Source of the DNA: Bradyrhizobium betae
GTDB taxonomy: Bacteria; Pseudomonadota; Alphaproteobacteria; Rhizobiales; Xanthobacteraceae
Direction: 5' to 3'
Length of the DNA stretch: 64,000 nt
Assembly: GCF_008932115.1 (NCBI RefSeq)
Contig: NZ_CP044543.1
Location: 2,108,001 to 2,172,000, forward strand
Part shown: in pieces, positions 36,211-44,914 of the stretch
Layout: each line of letters begins with the position of its first letter
Numbering within the stretch: the first letter of the stretch is position 1
The notes under the pieces: model-generated
The model's input: the letters and a program-made list of their open reading frames with translations, nothing else
What the model was told of the DNA's origin: nothing
The model's database searches: none
Position numbers and translations under genes: made by a program

Positions 36211-36438
36211 GTGCTGAACAAGTTCGGCCCCTCGGGCAGCGGCGAGGCGCAGGTGCAATATCTCGACGGCGATTTCCGCGTGATCTCGCCGGGGACCTAT
36301 GTGCGCTGCGCGATCACCGACACGCGGATACCGCTCGACGAATTGAAGTACTGGAGCGTGGACCTGCAGGAGGCCTACGCCACGCCGGCCGCCGTGCTGC
36401 AGCGGCATTTCCCGGGCGCGCCGAAGCCGCAGGCTTAA
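36211..36438 (+). CDS. DUF2093 family protein
   Basis: A 75-residue protein read from GTG. The compact pattern GEAQVQYLDGDFRVISPGTYVRCAI, then IPLDELKYWSVDLQEAYATP, is the DUF2093 signature, a small protein conserved in Alphaproteobacteria with no assigned function. Longer upstream readings lie in unconserved sequence. The start codon follows a weak purine stretch (GGAGAC). A palindromic repeat follows, then the convergent lpxK gene. Confidence 0.85.
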   Translation: MLNKFGPSGSGEAQVQYLDGDFRVISPGTYVRCAITDTRIPLDELKYWSVDLQEAYATPAAVLQRHFPGAPKPQA

Positions 36439-36526
36439 GGGCGCCGGCCGTTGTTGCATCGAAGTCTCCTGATCGCGTCAGATCAGTAAGAGTCTCGCGA
36501 TGAATGTCGTCTGAATGGCTGGTGCC

Positions 36527-36665
36527 GTAGGGTGGGTTAGCCCTGCAGATGTGAGCAGCGCATCTGCTCGGCGTAACCCACCATCCCTCAGCAAATGCCG
36601 AACGAAGTTGGTGGGTTACGCCCGGCAACTGCGCTTCGCGCAGTCGCAGGGCTAACCCACCCTAC
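36527..36665. repeat. Palindromic repeat (GTAGGGTGGGTTAGCCCTGC family)
   Basis: The outer arms GTAGGGTGGGTTAGCCCTGC and GCAGGGCTAACCCACCCTAC are exact reverse complements. A second, inner pair (GGCGTAACCCACCA / TGGTGGGTTACGCC) makes it a nested double hairpin. It separates DUF2093 from convergent lpxK. Confidence 0.9.
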
Positions 36666-36679
36666 GAGACCACGCGAAA

Positions 36680-37696
36680 TCACCTTCTGCTGAACCGCCG
36701 CTCGCGCGCCTTGTAGAGATGATCGCTGATCAGCTGGCGCAGCTTGGCGGGGTCGTCGAATTCGAGCTGCACCGCGAACGGCACGATGCCGTCAGGCAAT
36801 CCCTCGCTGCCGCGCAGGCGCGCAAGGTCTTTTTCCGTCGTCACCAGCGTGAGCTCTTCGGCTTTCGCCTCGGCTGCGAGCGCGGCGATCTCGCCCTGCG
36901 AAAACATGTGGTGGTCGGCGAAGGGTTGCGTGCGCGCGACATCGAGGCCGCAGGCGCGCAAGCTGCGGAAGAAGCGCTCGGGATCGCCGATGCCGGCGAA
37001 GGCCAGGACCCGCTTGCCCGAGAGCTGCGCGACCGAGACCGCATCCGGCTTCAGGCGCGCGCGCAGCTCCGGCTTGTTGCGCTTGGCGATCTCGGCCGCG
37101 ACATCGTTGGCGGCATGGCCGTCGCCGATCAGCACCAGCGCGTCGGTGCGCGCGAGCTGCGCCTGCAGCGGCGCGCGCAGGGGACCTGCGGGAAACACCT
37201 TGCCGTTACCGATGCCGCGCTCGCTGTCGATCACGATCAGCGAGGCATCTTTCAACAGGCGCGGGTTCTGGAAGCCGTCGTCCATCAGGACCACGGTGGC
37301 GCCCTGTGATTTGGCGAGCGCGACGCCTTCGAGCCGATCGCGCGCGACCGCGACCGGGACGTCGCGCGCCATCATCAGCGGCTCGTCGCCGACATCGGCC
37401 GCAATGTGACGCATCCGGTCAACCATGACCGGGCCGTTCAGGCGTCCGCCATAGCCGCGGCTGAGCACCACCGGGGTCTCGCCGAGCTCGCGCAACAGCT
37501 TCGTCAGCGCCAGCACGGTCGGCGTCTTGCCGGCACCGCCGACATGATAGTTGCCGACGCAGATCACGGGGATGCCGGCGTCGACGCCCTCGCGCGCCAT
37601 GCGGCGCGCGGTGATGGCGCCATAGAGTGCGCCGAGCGGGCTGAGGACAAGGGATTGCGGGGAACGCGGCCGGTACCAAAAGGCCGGCTCACGCAT
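36680..37696 (-). CDS. lpxK: Tetraacyldisaccharide 4'-kinase LpxK
   Basis: A 338-residue inner-membrane-associated P-loop kinase that adds the 4'-phosphate to lipid A precursor. The family's start (MREPAFWYRPRS) and Walker A-type loop (VGNYHVGGAGKTPTVLAL) are present, followed by VLSRGYGGRLNGP and DDGFQNPRL. A single N-terminal hydrophobic region is consistent with peripheral membrane attachment. Its start overlaps the end of waaA by eight bases. It is the distal gene of the DUF4170-DUF374-waaA-lpxK operon. Confidence 0.95.
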   Translation of the reverse strand: MREPAFWYRPRSPQSLVLSPLGALYGAITARRMAREGVDAGIPVICVGNYHVGGAGKTPTVLALTKLLRELGETPVVLSRGYGGRLNGPVMVDRMRHIAADVGDEPLMMARDVPVAVARDRLEGVALAKSQGATVVLMDDGFQNPRLLKDASLIVIDSERGIGNGKVFPAGPLRAPLQAQLARTDALVLIGDGHAANDVAAEIAKRNKPELRARLKPDAVSVAQLSGKRVLAFAGIGDPERFFRSLRACGLDVARTQPFADHHMFSQGEIAALAAEAKAEELTLVTTEKDLARLRGSEGLPDGIVPFAVQLEFDDPAKLRQLISDHLYKARERRFSRR

Positions 37697-39017
37697 TGGC
37701 GGCCCCCATCTCGATCCGCAGCTGCAGCAGATAGGGTTCGAGCGCGGTCATGGTGCGATTGAGCGCACCGCCGAGCTCCTCGACCACGTTCGAGCCGGCG
37801 TGCTGCATCTTGTCGCGCACCGTGGGCTCGGCCAGCAACAGGCCGAGCTGCTTGACCAGCGCCTCCTGCGTGTCGGCCTGGCGCGCACCGCCTCTGTTGT
37901 CGAGCGCCTCGTAGACGTCGGCGAAGTTGAAGACGTGCGGACCATGGACGATGGCGGCGCCTAACTTGATCGCCTCGATCGGATTCTGTCCGCCGTGGCG
38001 GATCAGCGATCCTCCCATGAACACGACCGGCGAGAGCCGGTAGAACAGGCCGAGCTCGCCCATGGTGTCGGCGATGTAGACATCGGTGGTCGCGGCGGGA
38101 TGTTCGTCGCGCGAGCGCAAGGCGGGCTTGAGGCCGGAGGCCGTGACCAGGCCCGATATCTGGGAGCCGCGATCCGGATGCCGCGGCACGATCACGGTCA
38201 GAAGCTGCGGGAAGAACCCGACCAGGCTGCGATGCGCCGCGACCAGCATCTCGTCCTCGCCCGGATGGGTCGAGGCGGCGACGATGATCGGCCGTCCCCG
38301 CGTCATCGCCATCAGCCGTTCGAGCTTGGCCGGATCGGCCGGCGGTGCTGATACGTCGAGCTTGAGGTTGCCGGTGGTGAAGACGTCGCGGCCGCCGAGC
38401 GCGGAGAAGCGTTCGGCATCGGTCTTCGACTGGGCGAGGCAGATGTCGAACCGCGACAGCAGCGCCGAGATGGTGCCGTACATCCGCCGCCAGCGCGGGT
38501 AGGAGCGCGGCGACATCCGGCCGTTGATCAGCACCATCGGCAGGCGGCGCGTCGCGCCCGCCAGGATCAGGTTCGGCCACAGATCGGATTCGATGAACAG
38601 CGCCAGCGACGGCTTCCAATGGTCGAGGAAGCGCGCGACGTAGCGCGGGGAATCATACGGCACGTATTGATGGATGACGTCGGGCGGAAAGCGTTTCGCC
38701 ACCACGGCGGCCGAGGTGACGGTGCCCGAGGTCAGCAGGATGCGCAGATTGAGATCGCGCAGGCGCTCGATCAGCGCGGCCGCGGCCAGCACCTCGCCGA
38801 CGCTGGCGCCGTGGATCCACACCAGCGGACCATGCGGCCGTACGTCCCGGGACAGGCCCCGCCGCTCGCCGACGCGCGCGGGGTCTTCCTTGCCCTGCTT
38901 CAGCCGCCGCTTGATCAGCGCAGGCGCGAGCGGCACCAGGCCTGATGCCAGGCGCCGATACATCCGCAGCGTCATCGGCAGCGCTCGTGGCAGCGATCCT
39001 GGCAGCGAATTAGCCAT
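37689..39017 (-). CDS. waaA: 3-deoxy-D-manno-octulosonic acid (KDO) transferase WaaA
   Basis: A 442-residue GT-B glycosyltransferase that adds KDO to the lipid A precursor. An N-terminal anchor (LRMYRRLASGLVPLAPALIKRR) is followed by WIHGASVGEVLAA, LLTSGTVTSAAVVAKRFP, FIESDLWPNLI and the C-terminal VFMGGSLIRHGGQNPIEAIKLG, all typical of WaaA/KdtA. It overlaps both neighbours by eight bases, so the cluster is translationally coupled. I take the ATG that overlaps the upstream stop; a later one (MTLRMYRR) would remove 14 residues. Confidence 0.95.
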   Translation of the reverse strand: MANSLPGSLPRALPMTLRMYRRLASGLVPLAPALIKRRLKQGKEDPARVGERRGLSRDVRPHGPLVWIHGASVGEVLAAAALIERLRDLNLRILLTSGTVTSAAVVAKRFPPDVIHQYVPYDSPRYVARFLDHWKPSLALFIESDLWPNLILAGATRRLPMVLINGRMSPRSYPRWRRMYGTISALLSRFDICLAQSKTDAERFSALGGRDVFTTGNLKLDVSAPPADPAKLERLMAMTRGRPIIVAASTHPGEDEMLVAAHRSLVGFFPQLLTVIVPRHPDRGSQISGLVTASGLKPALRSRDEHPAATTDVYIADTMGELGLFYRLSPVVFMGGSLIRHGGQNPIEAIKLGAAIVHGPHVFNFADVYEALDNRGGARQADTQEALVKQLGLLLAEPTVRDKMQHAGSNVVEELGGALNRTMTALEPYLLQLRIEMGAANA

Positions 39018-39723
39018 CTTCGGGTCCCGGGCGGCCGAGTTGCGCATAGGCGCGGCGGGTCGCCTCGTTCAAGGTCTCTTCCAGCTCGAGCCGCAGGGCT
39101 TCCATCGTCGCGGCGTCGGCATCCGCGGGAACGTGAATTTCCTTGATGCCGACCAATGCGCCCCGCCCGAACGGCAGGTTGATGGTGGTGCGGTCCCAGT
39201 TCTTGAGCCGGATGAAGCGGCTGGTCGCCATCGCGAAAGGCATGATCGGCCGCCCCGATTCCCGTGCCAGCATGATGATGCCGAGCCCGGCCACGCGCGA
39301 GCGCTTGGGGACATCGGCGGTCAGCGCGACATTACAACCGTCCTGGAGCGTCCGCACCATTTCCTTGAAGGCGCCGACGCCGCCCTTGCGGTGGAAGGCG
39401 CCGCCATGGTCGCCGGAGCCTCTGATGGTGCCGATGCCGAGCCGCTCGGCGGCGATCGCATTGAACTCGCCGTCGCGGTGGCGGGAGATCAGGACCCTGG
39501 CCTTGTACCAGTCCTTGTTCTTGATGAAGGGGGTGAGGAAATGCTGGCCGTGCCAGAAGGCGAAGATCGCCGGGATCTGCGGCTCGACGCGGTCATAGAC
39601 ATCAGGCGGATCGAACGTGAATTTGTTGGTCCGCCAGACCAGGCGCAGATATTCGGCCGCCAGGATCCCGACGGCGCGTTGGACAAAGCTGCTCCGCAGC
39701 GTGTTGCGAAGCAGTTTTTTCAA
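39010..39723 (-). CDS. DUF374 lysophospholipid acyltransferase family protein
   Basis: A 237-residue membrane-associated protein. The block IFAFWHGQHFLTPFI, the SRHRDGEFNAIAAERLGIGTIRGSG segment and TADVPKRSRVAGLGIIMLARESGRPIMP define DUF374, a relative of the PlsC/LpxL acyltransferases. The N-terminal helix would anchor it to the inner membrane. It sits directly before waaA and lpxK, so a role in lipid A or envelope lipid acylation is likely, but the acceptor is not established. It overlaps DUF4170 by four bases (ATGA) and waaA by eight. Confidence 0.85.
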   Translation of the reverse strand: MKKLLRNTLRSSFVQRAVGILAAEYLRLVWRTNKFTFDPPDVYDRVEPQIPAIFAFWHGQHFLTPFIKNKDWYKARVLISRHRDGEFNAIAAERLGIGTIRGSGDHGGAFHRKGGVGAFKEMVRTLQDGCNVALTADVPKRSRVAGLGIIMLARESGRPIMPFAMATSRFIRLKNWDRTTINLPFGRGALVGIKEIHVPADADAATMEALRLELEETLNEATRRAYAQLGRPGPEDG

Positions 39724-39962
39724 CGCGCCGGTTCTTGATTCGGGTCGAGCAGCCGGTGGAGATGGACGATGAAATAGCGCATCTGGGCGTTGTCGACCGT
39801 GCTCTGCGCCTTGGCGCGCCAGGCGGCGTGGGCCGCCGCATAATTCGGATAGAGGCCGACGACCTCGACGTCGTCGAGGTTCTTGAAGGTGTTGTGCTCG
39901 AGATCGAGCAGTTCGCCTCCGATGACGAGATGCAGCAGTTGTTGCGGGGCACTATCTGGCAT
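39720..39962 (-). CDS. DUF4170 family protein
   Basis: An 80-residue soluble protein with the pattern QLLHLVIGGELLDLEHNTFKNLDDVEVVGLYPNYAAAHAAWRAKAQSTVDNAQMRYFIVHLHRLLDP, matching the small alphaproteobacterial DUF4170 family. Function is unknown. Its stop overlaps the DUF374 start (ATGA), placing it at the head of the lipid A operon, 58 bases after the CysQ-like gene. Conservation of this position among relatives, as I recall it, suggests a link to envelope biogenesis. Confidence 0.85.
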   Translation of the reverse strand: MPDSAPQQLLHLVIGGELLDLEHNTFKNLDDVEVVGLYPNYAAAHAAWRAKAQSTVDNAQMRYFIVHLHRLLDPNQEPAR

Positions 39963-40020
39963 GGTTCTGTTCCTAACGGGCTGCCCGGCAAAGCAGTGTT
40001 CGAAAAGCTACGGACGCGCT

Positions 40021-40836
40021 TCAGGGCAAGGGACGATCTCGAAAATGCGCGACAATGCTCGCATGACGATCGCGTCCCGCTGCCACCAGCACCCCGTGCG
40101 TAACTTCCCTGCGGTTATAGAGGATGGGGTCTCCGGAGAGGTCGCTCATCCTACCATCCGCTTCCTGCACGATCAAATCGGCCGCCGCAAGGTCCCAATC
40201 ATGGCTGTTGCCGCCCGCAAAAGCCGCATCCAGCACGCCATCGGCGACCCGGCAGAGGCGCAGCGCCAGCGAACCGATTCGCGGATGCAGCTTGATGTCG
40301 CCGCCCGAGGTGTGGAGCCGCTCGACCATCGGCTTCGGGCCGGCGACGCGGGAGAAGTCGAGCGCGGATCCGGCCGCCGCCCGCACGGCCTTACCGTTGA
40401 GCGTCGTGCCCCGGCCGCGCGCCGCGAAGAAGAACTCGTCGGTCGTGGGCGCGAACACGGCGGCCAGCACCGGCGCGGCATCCTCGACCAGCGCGACGCT
40501 GACGCACCATTCGTCGTGGCCGCCCAGATAATTACGGGTGCCGTCGATGGGATCGACGATCCATGTCAGCCGCCGCGACAGCCGGCTCGAATCATCGGCG
40601 CTCTCCTCGGACAGCCAGCCGTAGTCCGGCGTGGCCGAGCGCAGGCGCGCTTCGAGCAGATCATTGACGGCGATGTCGGCTTCCGACACCGGCGAGGACG
40701 CGCCCTTGGTCCATGTCTTCAGTTCGGTGCGGAACATCGACCGCGCAAGCGCGCCTGCCTCCCGCACCGTGTCTTGCAGCAGCGCCGCGTCGCGCGTCAG
40801 GATGGTTTGGAGAGCGTGCGCGTCAACGTCCGCCAA
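40021..40836 (-). CDS. CysQ/inositol-monophosphatase family phosphatase
   Basis: A 271-residue metal-dependent phosphatase. The diagnostic motifs are VSEADIAVNDLLEARL, LSEESADDSSRL, WIVDPIDGTRNYLGG (metal-binding DPxDGT) and the late HDWDLAAADLIVQEADGRMSD. These occur in both inositol monophosphatases and 3'(2'),5'-bisphosphate nucleotidases; I cannot decide the substrate. The first 14 bases overlap the end of pmbA, so the two are co-translated. The enzyme is cytoplasmic. Confidence 0.9.
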   Translation of the reverse strand: MADVDAHALQTILTRDAALLQDTVREAGALARSMFRTELKTWTKGASSPVSEADIAVNDLLEARLRSATPDYGWLSEESADDSSRLSRRLTWIVDPIDGTRNYLGGHDEWCVSVALVEDAAPVLAAVFAPTTDEFFFAARGRGTTLNGKAVRAAAGSALDFSRVAGPKPMVERLHTSGGDIKLHPRIGSLALRLCRVADGVLDAAFAGGNSHDWDLAAADLIVQEADGRMSDLSGDPILYNRREVTHGVLVAAGRDRHASIVAHFRDRPLP

Positions 40837-42214
40837 GTGTCAAACCCTCGATGCGCACCGTCGGCGCATTGACGCCGTAGCGGAACTCCAGATTGTTCGC
40901 CGGCTGCATCGATTTGAAGATCTCGAACAGATGTCCGGCGATCGTCACCTCGCTGACGGGATAGGTGAGCTCGCCGTTCTCTATCCAGAAGCCGGAGGCG
41001 CCGCGGCTGTAATCGCCGGTGACGCCATTGACGCCGGAGCCGATCAGGTCGGTGACGTAGAAGCCCTGCTTGATGTCGGCGATCAGCTCGGCCGGCGTCG
41101 GGATGCCGGGCTCGAGATGCAGATTGTACGGCCCCGGCGAGGGCGAAGACGAGACGCCGCGATGGGCGTGGCCGGTGGTGGTGAGGCCGAGCTCACGCGC
41201 GGTGGCACAGTCAAGCAGCCAGGTGGTCAGCACGCCCTCGTCGATCAGCGCGGTCCTCCTGACGGCAACGCCCTCGGCGTCGAACGTCTGCGAGCGCAGG
41301 CCGCGCTTGCGCAGGGGATCGTCGATGATGCGGATGTTCTTGGCGAACAGCTGCTGGCCGAGTTTGTCCTTCAGGAAGCTGGTCTTGCGCGCGATCGAGG
41401 CGCCGTTGATGGCGCCGACGACGTGGCCGACCAGCGAGCCCGCAACGCGGGGATCGAACACCACCGGCACCTTGCAGGTCTCGACCTTGCGCGGATTGGC
41501 ACGCGCCACGGTGCGCTCGCCGGCGGAGCGGCCGACCACTTCCGGCGACAGCAGATCGGCACCATGCGGCGCCGAGGTGAAGTCGTAGTCGCGCTCCATG
41601 CCGGTGCCTTCACCGACGATCGCGGTCGCCGAGATACCCTGGCTGGACCGCAGATAGGAGCCGTGGAAACCGGTCGAGGTGACCAGCACCATGCCGCCCA
41701 TCCCGGCCGAGGCCGAGGCGCCGCCGGACTTGGTCACGCCCTTGACGGCGAGTGCGGCGGCTTCGGCCTCGAGCGCGCGGCGCTCGAGCTCGGAGGTCGC
41801 GGGCACATCGGGATCGAGCAGATCGAGATCGGGGAAGTTGCGCGCCAGCAGCGCGGGATCGGCGAGGCCGACATATTTGTCGTCGGGCGCCACGCGCGCC
41901 ATCGCCACGGCACGCTCGGCAAGCTTGGTCACCGCATCTCCGCTGGCGTCGTTGGTGGAGACCACGGCCTGGCGCTGGCCGACCAGCACGCGCAGGCCGA
42001 CATCGTCGCCCTCGGAGCGTTCGGATTCCTCGACGCGGCCGTCGCGCACCTCGACGCCTTGCGAGATGCCGCGCACCGCGACCGCATCGGCCGCATCGGC
42101 GCCGGCGCGCCTGGCCGCCTCGACCAGCCGCTGCGCGAGATCGGAGAGCGCGGACTGGTCGAACAGGTCGCGATTGGCTTTGGACGAAAGCGTCGAGCTT
42201 GGTGAAGGGTTCAC
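40823..42214 (-). CDS. pmbA: PmbA (TldE), non-metal subunit of the TldD/TldE protease
   Basis: A 463-residue protein of the TldD/PmbA family: an N-terminal RNase-H-like half (AEDAVRGIS-type stretch VAVRGISQGVEVRDGRVEESERSEGDDVGLRVLVG) and a C-terminal half with RTALIDEGVLTTWLLD, GHAHRGVSSSPSPGPYNL and GASGFWIENGELTYPVSEVTIAG. It lacks the HExxxH zinc motif of TldD, which identifies it as PmbA. In E. coli the pair processes microcin B17 and the antitoxin CcdA. tldD is not in the window. It overlaps the downstream phosphatase gene. Confidence 0.92.
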   Translation of the reverse strand: MNPSPSSTLSSKANRDLFDQSALSDLAQRLVEAARRAGADAADAVAVRGISQGVEVRDGRVEESERSEGDDVGLRVLVGQRQAVVSTNDASGDAVTKLAERAVAMARVAPDDKYVGLADPALLARNFPDLDLLDPDVPATSELERRALEAEAAALAVKGVTKSGGASASAGMGGMVLVTSTGFHGSYLRSSQGISATAIVGEGTGMERDYDFTSAPHGADLLSPEVVGRSAGERTVARANPRKVETCKVPVVFDPRVAGSLVGHVVGAINGASIARKTSFLKDKLGQQLFAKNIRIIDDPLRKRGLRSQTFDAEGVAVRRTALIDEGVLTTWLLDCATARELGLTTTGHAHRGVSSSPSPGPYNLHLEPGIPTPAELIADIKQGFYVTDLIGSGVNGVTGDYSRGASGFWIENGELTYPVSEVTIAGHLFEIFKSMQPANNLEFRYGVNAPTVRIEGLTLGGR

Positions 42215-42490
42215 AAACGAAATCCTGTTGCGGCGGGAGGTTTCGGGGCGAGAGCGGCCCTGAACACCAGATGTGCCCTGATGGTGCGGACTTCAAGCAT
42301 TTTCAGCCCGAAAGAGGCTCAGATTCGCGGCTTCGGCGCAACGTCTCGTCAATCATGTGCGCCAAGGTCTTGTCAATCATGAGCGGCGGTGACGCTGGAT
42401 TAACCAGCCTTTTTAAGCGGTTTCCGAAGGCCGCGCGCTAAGGTCCTCACATCGACCGGGAACATAATCCTGGCGGGGAGAACTAAAGCC

Positions 42491-43009
42491 GTGAGGCGTC
42501 AAACAGCAACAAGCGGGATCGCTCCCGCCGGGTCGGGCCGCAGCCTGCGGCTCGACCCCCTTTCCCTTCCGGTCCGCTTCGATGCGCATGATCCGCGCGC
42601 CGACGGATACACACGGCAAATCGAGCTTCATCGCGAACGCGTCGTGCTGCGCCGTGCGGTTCGCGGCATGCGGATGGCGATCAACGTCCGCGTCAGCGAC
42701 TTCACCGGCGTCGCGCTCCGCGGCAACGACGAGGCGCAGACCCTCGTCCTCGTGCATCGCGATCCCTCGCTCTCCGTTCCGCTGCTGGTCAGCGCCGATG
42801 GCGACGAACTGGCCGAGGCCTGGGCGATCTGGAGCGAGCTGTTCGCGCTTCCGCAGCTCGACGAAGGTGCCCGCAAGCCGGCGCCGCGCCGCCGCCGCTG
42901 CAATGCGATCCGCGCCCGCCGTCCGAAATTTTTGATGCGTCGCCGCGTCGCCATGGCGCGCGAGCTGTCGGTTCATCAAGGCGAACGCGAGATCATCGCA
43001 AGAAACTAA
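42491..43009 (+). CDS. DUF6101 family protein
   Basis: A 172-residue protein read from GTG with GGCGGGGAG upstream. The central block SLPVRFDAHDPRADGYTRQIELHRERVVLRRAVRGMRMAINVRVSDFTGVALR and the later VLVHRDPSLSVPLLVSADGDELAEAWAIWSELFALP are what I recognise as DUF6101, a family confined to this group of alphaproteobacteria. The C-terminal 45 residues are strongly basic (RKPAPRRRRCNAIRARRPKFLMRRR). Function is unknown. It is divergent from pmbA and convergent with ubiA. Confidence 0.8.
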   Translation: MRRQTATSGIAPAGSGRSLRLDPLSLPVRFDAHDPRADGYTRQIELHRERVVLRRAVRGMRMAINVRVSDFTGVALRGNDEAQTLVLVHRDPSLSVPLLVSADGDELAEAWAIWSELFALPQLDEGARKPAPRRRRCNAIRARRPKFLMRRRVAMARELSVHQGEREIIARN

Positions 43010-43016
43010 AGGTGCC

Positions 43017-43109
43017 GTAGGGTGGGCAAAGCGAAAGCGTGCCCACCTTTGCAGTCACAGTCCTGGATGGATGGTGGGCACGGCGCAAGAGCGCCTTTGC
43101 CCACCCTAC
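43017..43109. repeat. Palindromic repeat (GTAGGGTGGGCAAAGCG family)
   Basis: GTAGGGTGGGCAAAG at the left pairs with CTTTGCCCACCCTAC at the right (one base apart), and GCGTGCCCACC pairs with GGTGGGCACG inside. It lies between the convergent DUF6101 and ubiA genes. Confidence 0.9.
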
Positions 43110-43113
43110 GAAA

Positions 43114-44046
43114 CTACGCAGCCCGCGTCACCGCGTCGGCCAACAAGCCCGCAAACAGCAACAGCCCCGCATCGCGGTTCGACTTGAACAGGTGCAGACA
43201 GAGCACGGAATCGTCGGTCCTGAGCCGCATGATCTGCGACGCCAGATGCACGGCGAACGCCGCGAGCCCGAGCCAGGCCGGCCAGCGCGCGTCGCCAGAT
43301 GCCAGCGCCACGCCGATCAGCATCACAGCAAGCCCGTAGAACAGGATCAGCGCCTGGTGCGTATGCGCGCCGAACAGGCGCGCGGTGGACTTGATGCCGA
43401 TCAGCGCATCGTCCTCGGTGTCCTGGTGCGCGTAGATCGTGTCATAGCCGATCACCCAGGAAATCGCGCCGGCATAGAGCACCAGCGCGGTGACATCGAT
43501 GCGCCCGAAGGTGACGGCAAATCCCATCAAGGCGCCCCAGGAGAAGGCGAGCCCGAGCACGATCTGCGGCCACCAGGTGATGCGCTTCATGAAGGGATAG
43601 ATCGCGACGATCAGGAGTGAGGCGATGCCGGTCAGGACCGCGAAGCGGTTGAACTGCAGCAGCACCACGAGGCCGATCAGCGCCTGCGCGACCATGAAGG
43701 CCAGCGCCTGCTTCGTGGTCACCTGGCCCGACGGCAGCGGCCGCGAACGGGTGCGCTCGACCTTGTCGTCGAGGTCGCGGTCGGTGATGTCGTTCCAGGT
43801 GCAGCCCGCCCCGCGCATCACGAAGGCGCCGATGAAGAACAGAACGATGGTGAGCGGCAGTCGGCTGGTGTCATGCGCCATGCCGGCGGCGAGCGCCGCC
43901 GACCACCAGCACGGCATCAGGAGAAGCCAGGAGCCGATCGGACGATCGAAGCGCGACAGGCGCAGATAAGGCCGCGCCCATTGCGGCGCGAGCGTATCGA
44001 CCCAGTTGCCGGTGGAATCGGCAACGCGGGCGGATGTGTCGCTCAT
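43114..44046 (-). CDS. ubiA: 4-hydroxybenzoate polyprenyltransferase UbiA
   Basis: A 310-residue polytopic inner-membrane prenyltransferase for ubiquinone synthesis. The first Asp-rich motif NDITDRDLD (residues 86-94) is followed by KVERTRSRPLPSG, and the second by YAHQDTEDDALIG; these bind the Mg-polyprenyl diphosphate. About eight to nine helices surround them. The start at MSDTSARVADS overlaps the stop of the upstream exported-protein gene by four bases; a longer reading upstream is the other gene's sequence in another frame. Confidence 0.95.
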   Translation of the reverse strand: MSDTSARVADSTGNWVDTLAPQWARPYLRLSRFDRPIGSWLLLMPCWWSAALAAGMAHDTSRLPLTIVLFFIGAFVMRGAGCTWNDITDRDLDDKVERTRSRPLPSGQVTTKQALAFMVAQALIGLVVLLQFNRFAVLTGIASLLIVAIYPFMKRITWWPQIVLGLAFSWGALMGFAVTFGRIDVTALVLYAGAISWVIGYDTIYAHQDTEDDALIGIKSTARLFGAHTHQALILFYGLAVMLIGVALASGDARWPAWLGLAAFAVHLASQIMRLRTDDSVLCLHLFKSNRDAGLLLFAGLLADAVTRAA

Positions 44047-44705
44047 CGGGTGAGGACGTTGCCGTTGAGCGTGTCGAAGGTGCTGCCGCCCTTCTTGCCG
44101 GCATTGGCCTCGGGCGCCGAGCCCGAACCCAGCACCTCGCTCAGCGACGGGCCGGCCGGACCGCGCGGCTGCTGCTGCATCTGCTGCGCCACGTTGCAGA
44201 CCTTCGTCGCCATGGCCTCGGTGTTCTTGTGGCCGTCCTTCATCTGCGCACCGACCTGGGCCGGGATTCCGCATTTGGAGGCGTTGGTCTCGATGTACTT
44301 GATCATCTTGGCTTCAGCCTGGCTGAAATTGCGGATCAGCTTGCAGGCCTCGTCGGGCGGCGCGTGACGATCGCTCGCGGCCTTGATCAGCTTGCCGCGC
44401 TTCTCGGCATCCTCGCGCAGGGGAATGAACGCCTTCATGCAGTCCTCGCCGGGACCGCCTTGCGTCGGCGGAGCCGCGCTGAAAGCACCGGCGCCGCCCA
44501 CCGGCGCAGCGCCATTCACGGGGAACGATCCTTGCGGGGCAGTGCCGACCGAAGCGCTCGGCGCCGAACCGTTCACGGGCGGAAATGCTGAACTGGTCGC
44601 AGCCTGGCCCGGCAGTGGCGCCGGAAACCCCTGCGCGTGGGCACCCGAGGCACCCATCGTGACCAATGCGGCAGTGATCGGAACCATCAAATGACGGATC
44701 ATCAA
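44043..44705 (-). CDS. Exported protein of unknown function, upstream of ubiA
   Basis: A 220-residue protein with a signal peptide (about residues 1-24, SGAHA-Q). A Pro/Gly/Ser-rich low-complexity region runs to about residue 85 (NGSAPSASVG, NGAAPVGGAGA repeats). A helical domain follows with cysteines spaced for disulfides (EDCMKAFIPLREDAEKRG, DEACKLIRNFSQAEAKMIKYIE, ASKCGIP, KVCNVAQQ). I do not recognise a named family. Its stop overlaps the ubiA start (ATGA); whether the two are functionally linked is unclear. Confidence 0.75.
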   Translation of the reverse strand: MMIRHLMVPITAALVTMGASGAHAQGFPAPLPGQAATSSAFPPVNGSAPSASVGTAPQGSFPVNGAAPVGGAGAFSAAPPTQGGPGEDCMKAFIPLREDAEKRGKLIKAASDRHAPPDEACKLIRNFSQAEAKMIKYIETNASKCGIPAQVGAQMKDGHKNTEAMATKVCNVAQQMQQQPRGPAGPSLSEVLGSGSAPEANAGKKGGSTFDTLNGNVLTR

Positions 44706-44914
44706 GGCAGTCTCTCCGGCAGGAGCCTACGGGGTTCGGCGTCTTCCCAATTGAAGCGCAACCAGCGTGCTCGCGTTTTTACGATTCCCGCCGGCTCTTA
44801 ACAACCCGTCGAATAGGGCAAGAGCGCGGCGCGCCGACGCACCTGTTTGGCAATATTTACCCCCGAAATGGCGACTTTCGGTTAATAACGGCACCAAATC
44901 GGACCCGTTGAACG

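Noticed and set aside
40631..42205. 524-codon plus-strand frame opposite pmbA
   Set aside because: Gly/Ala/Arg-rich shadow of pmbA with no start signal.
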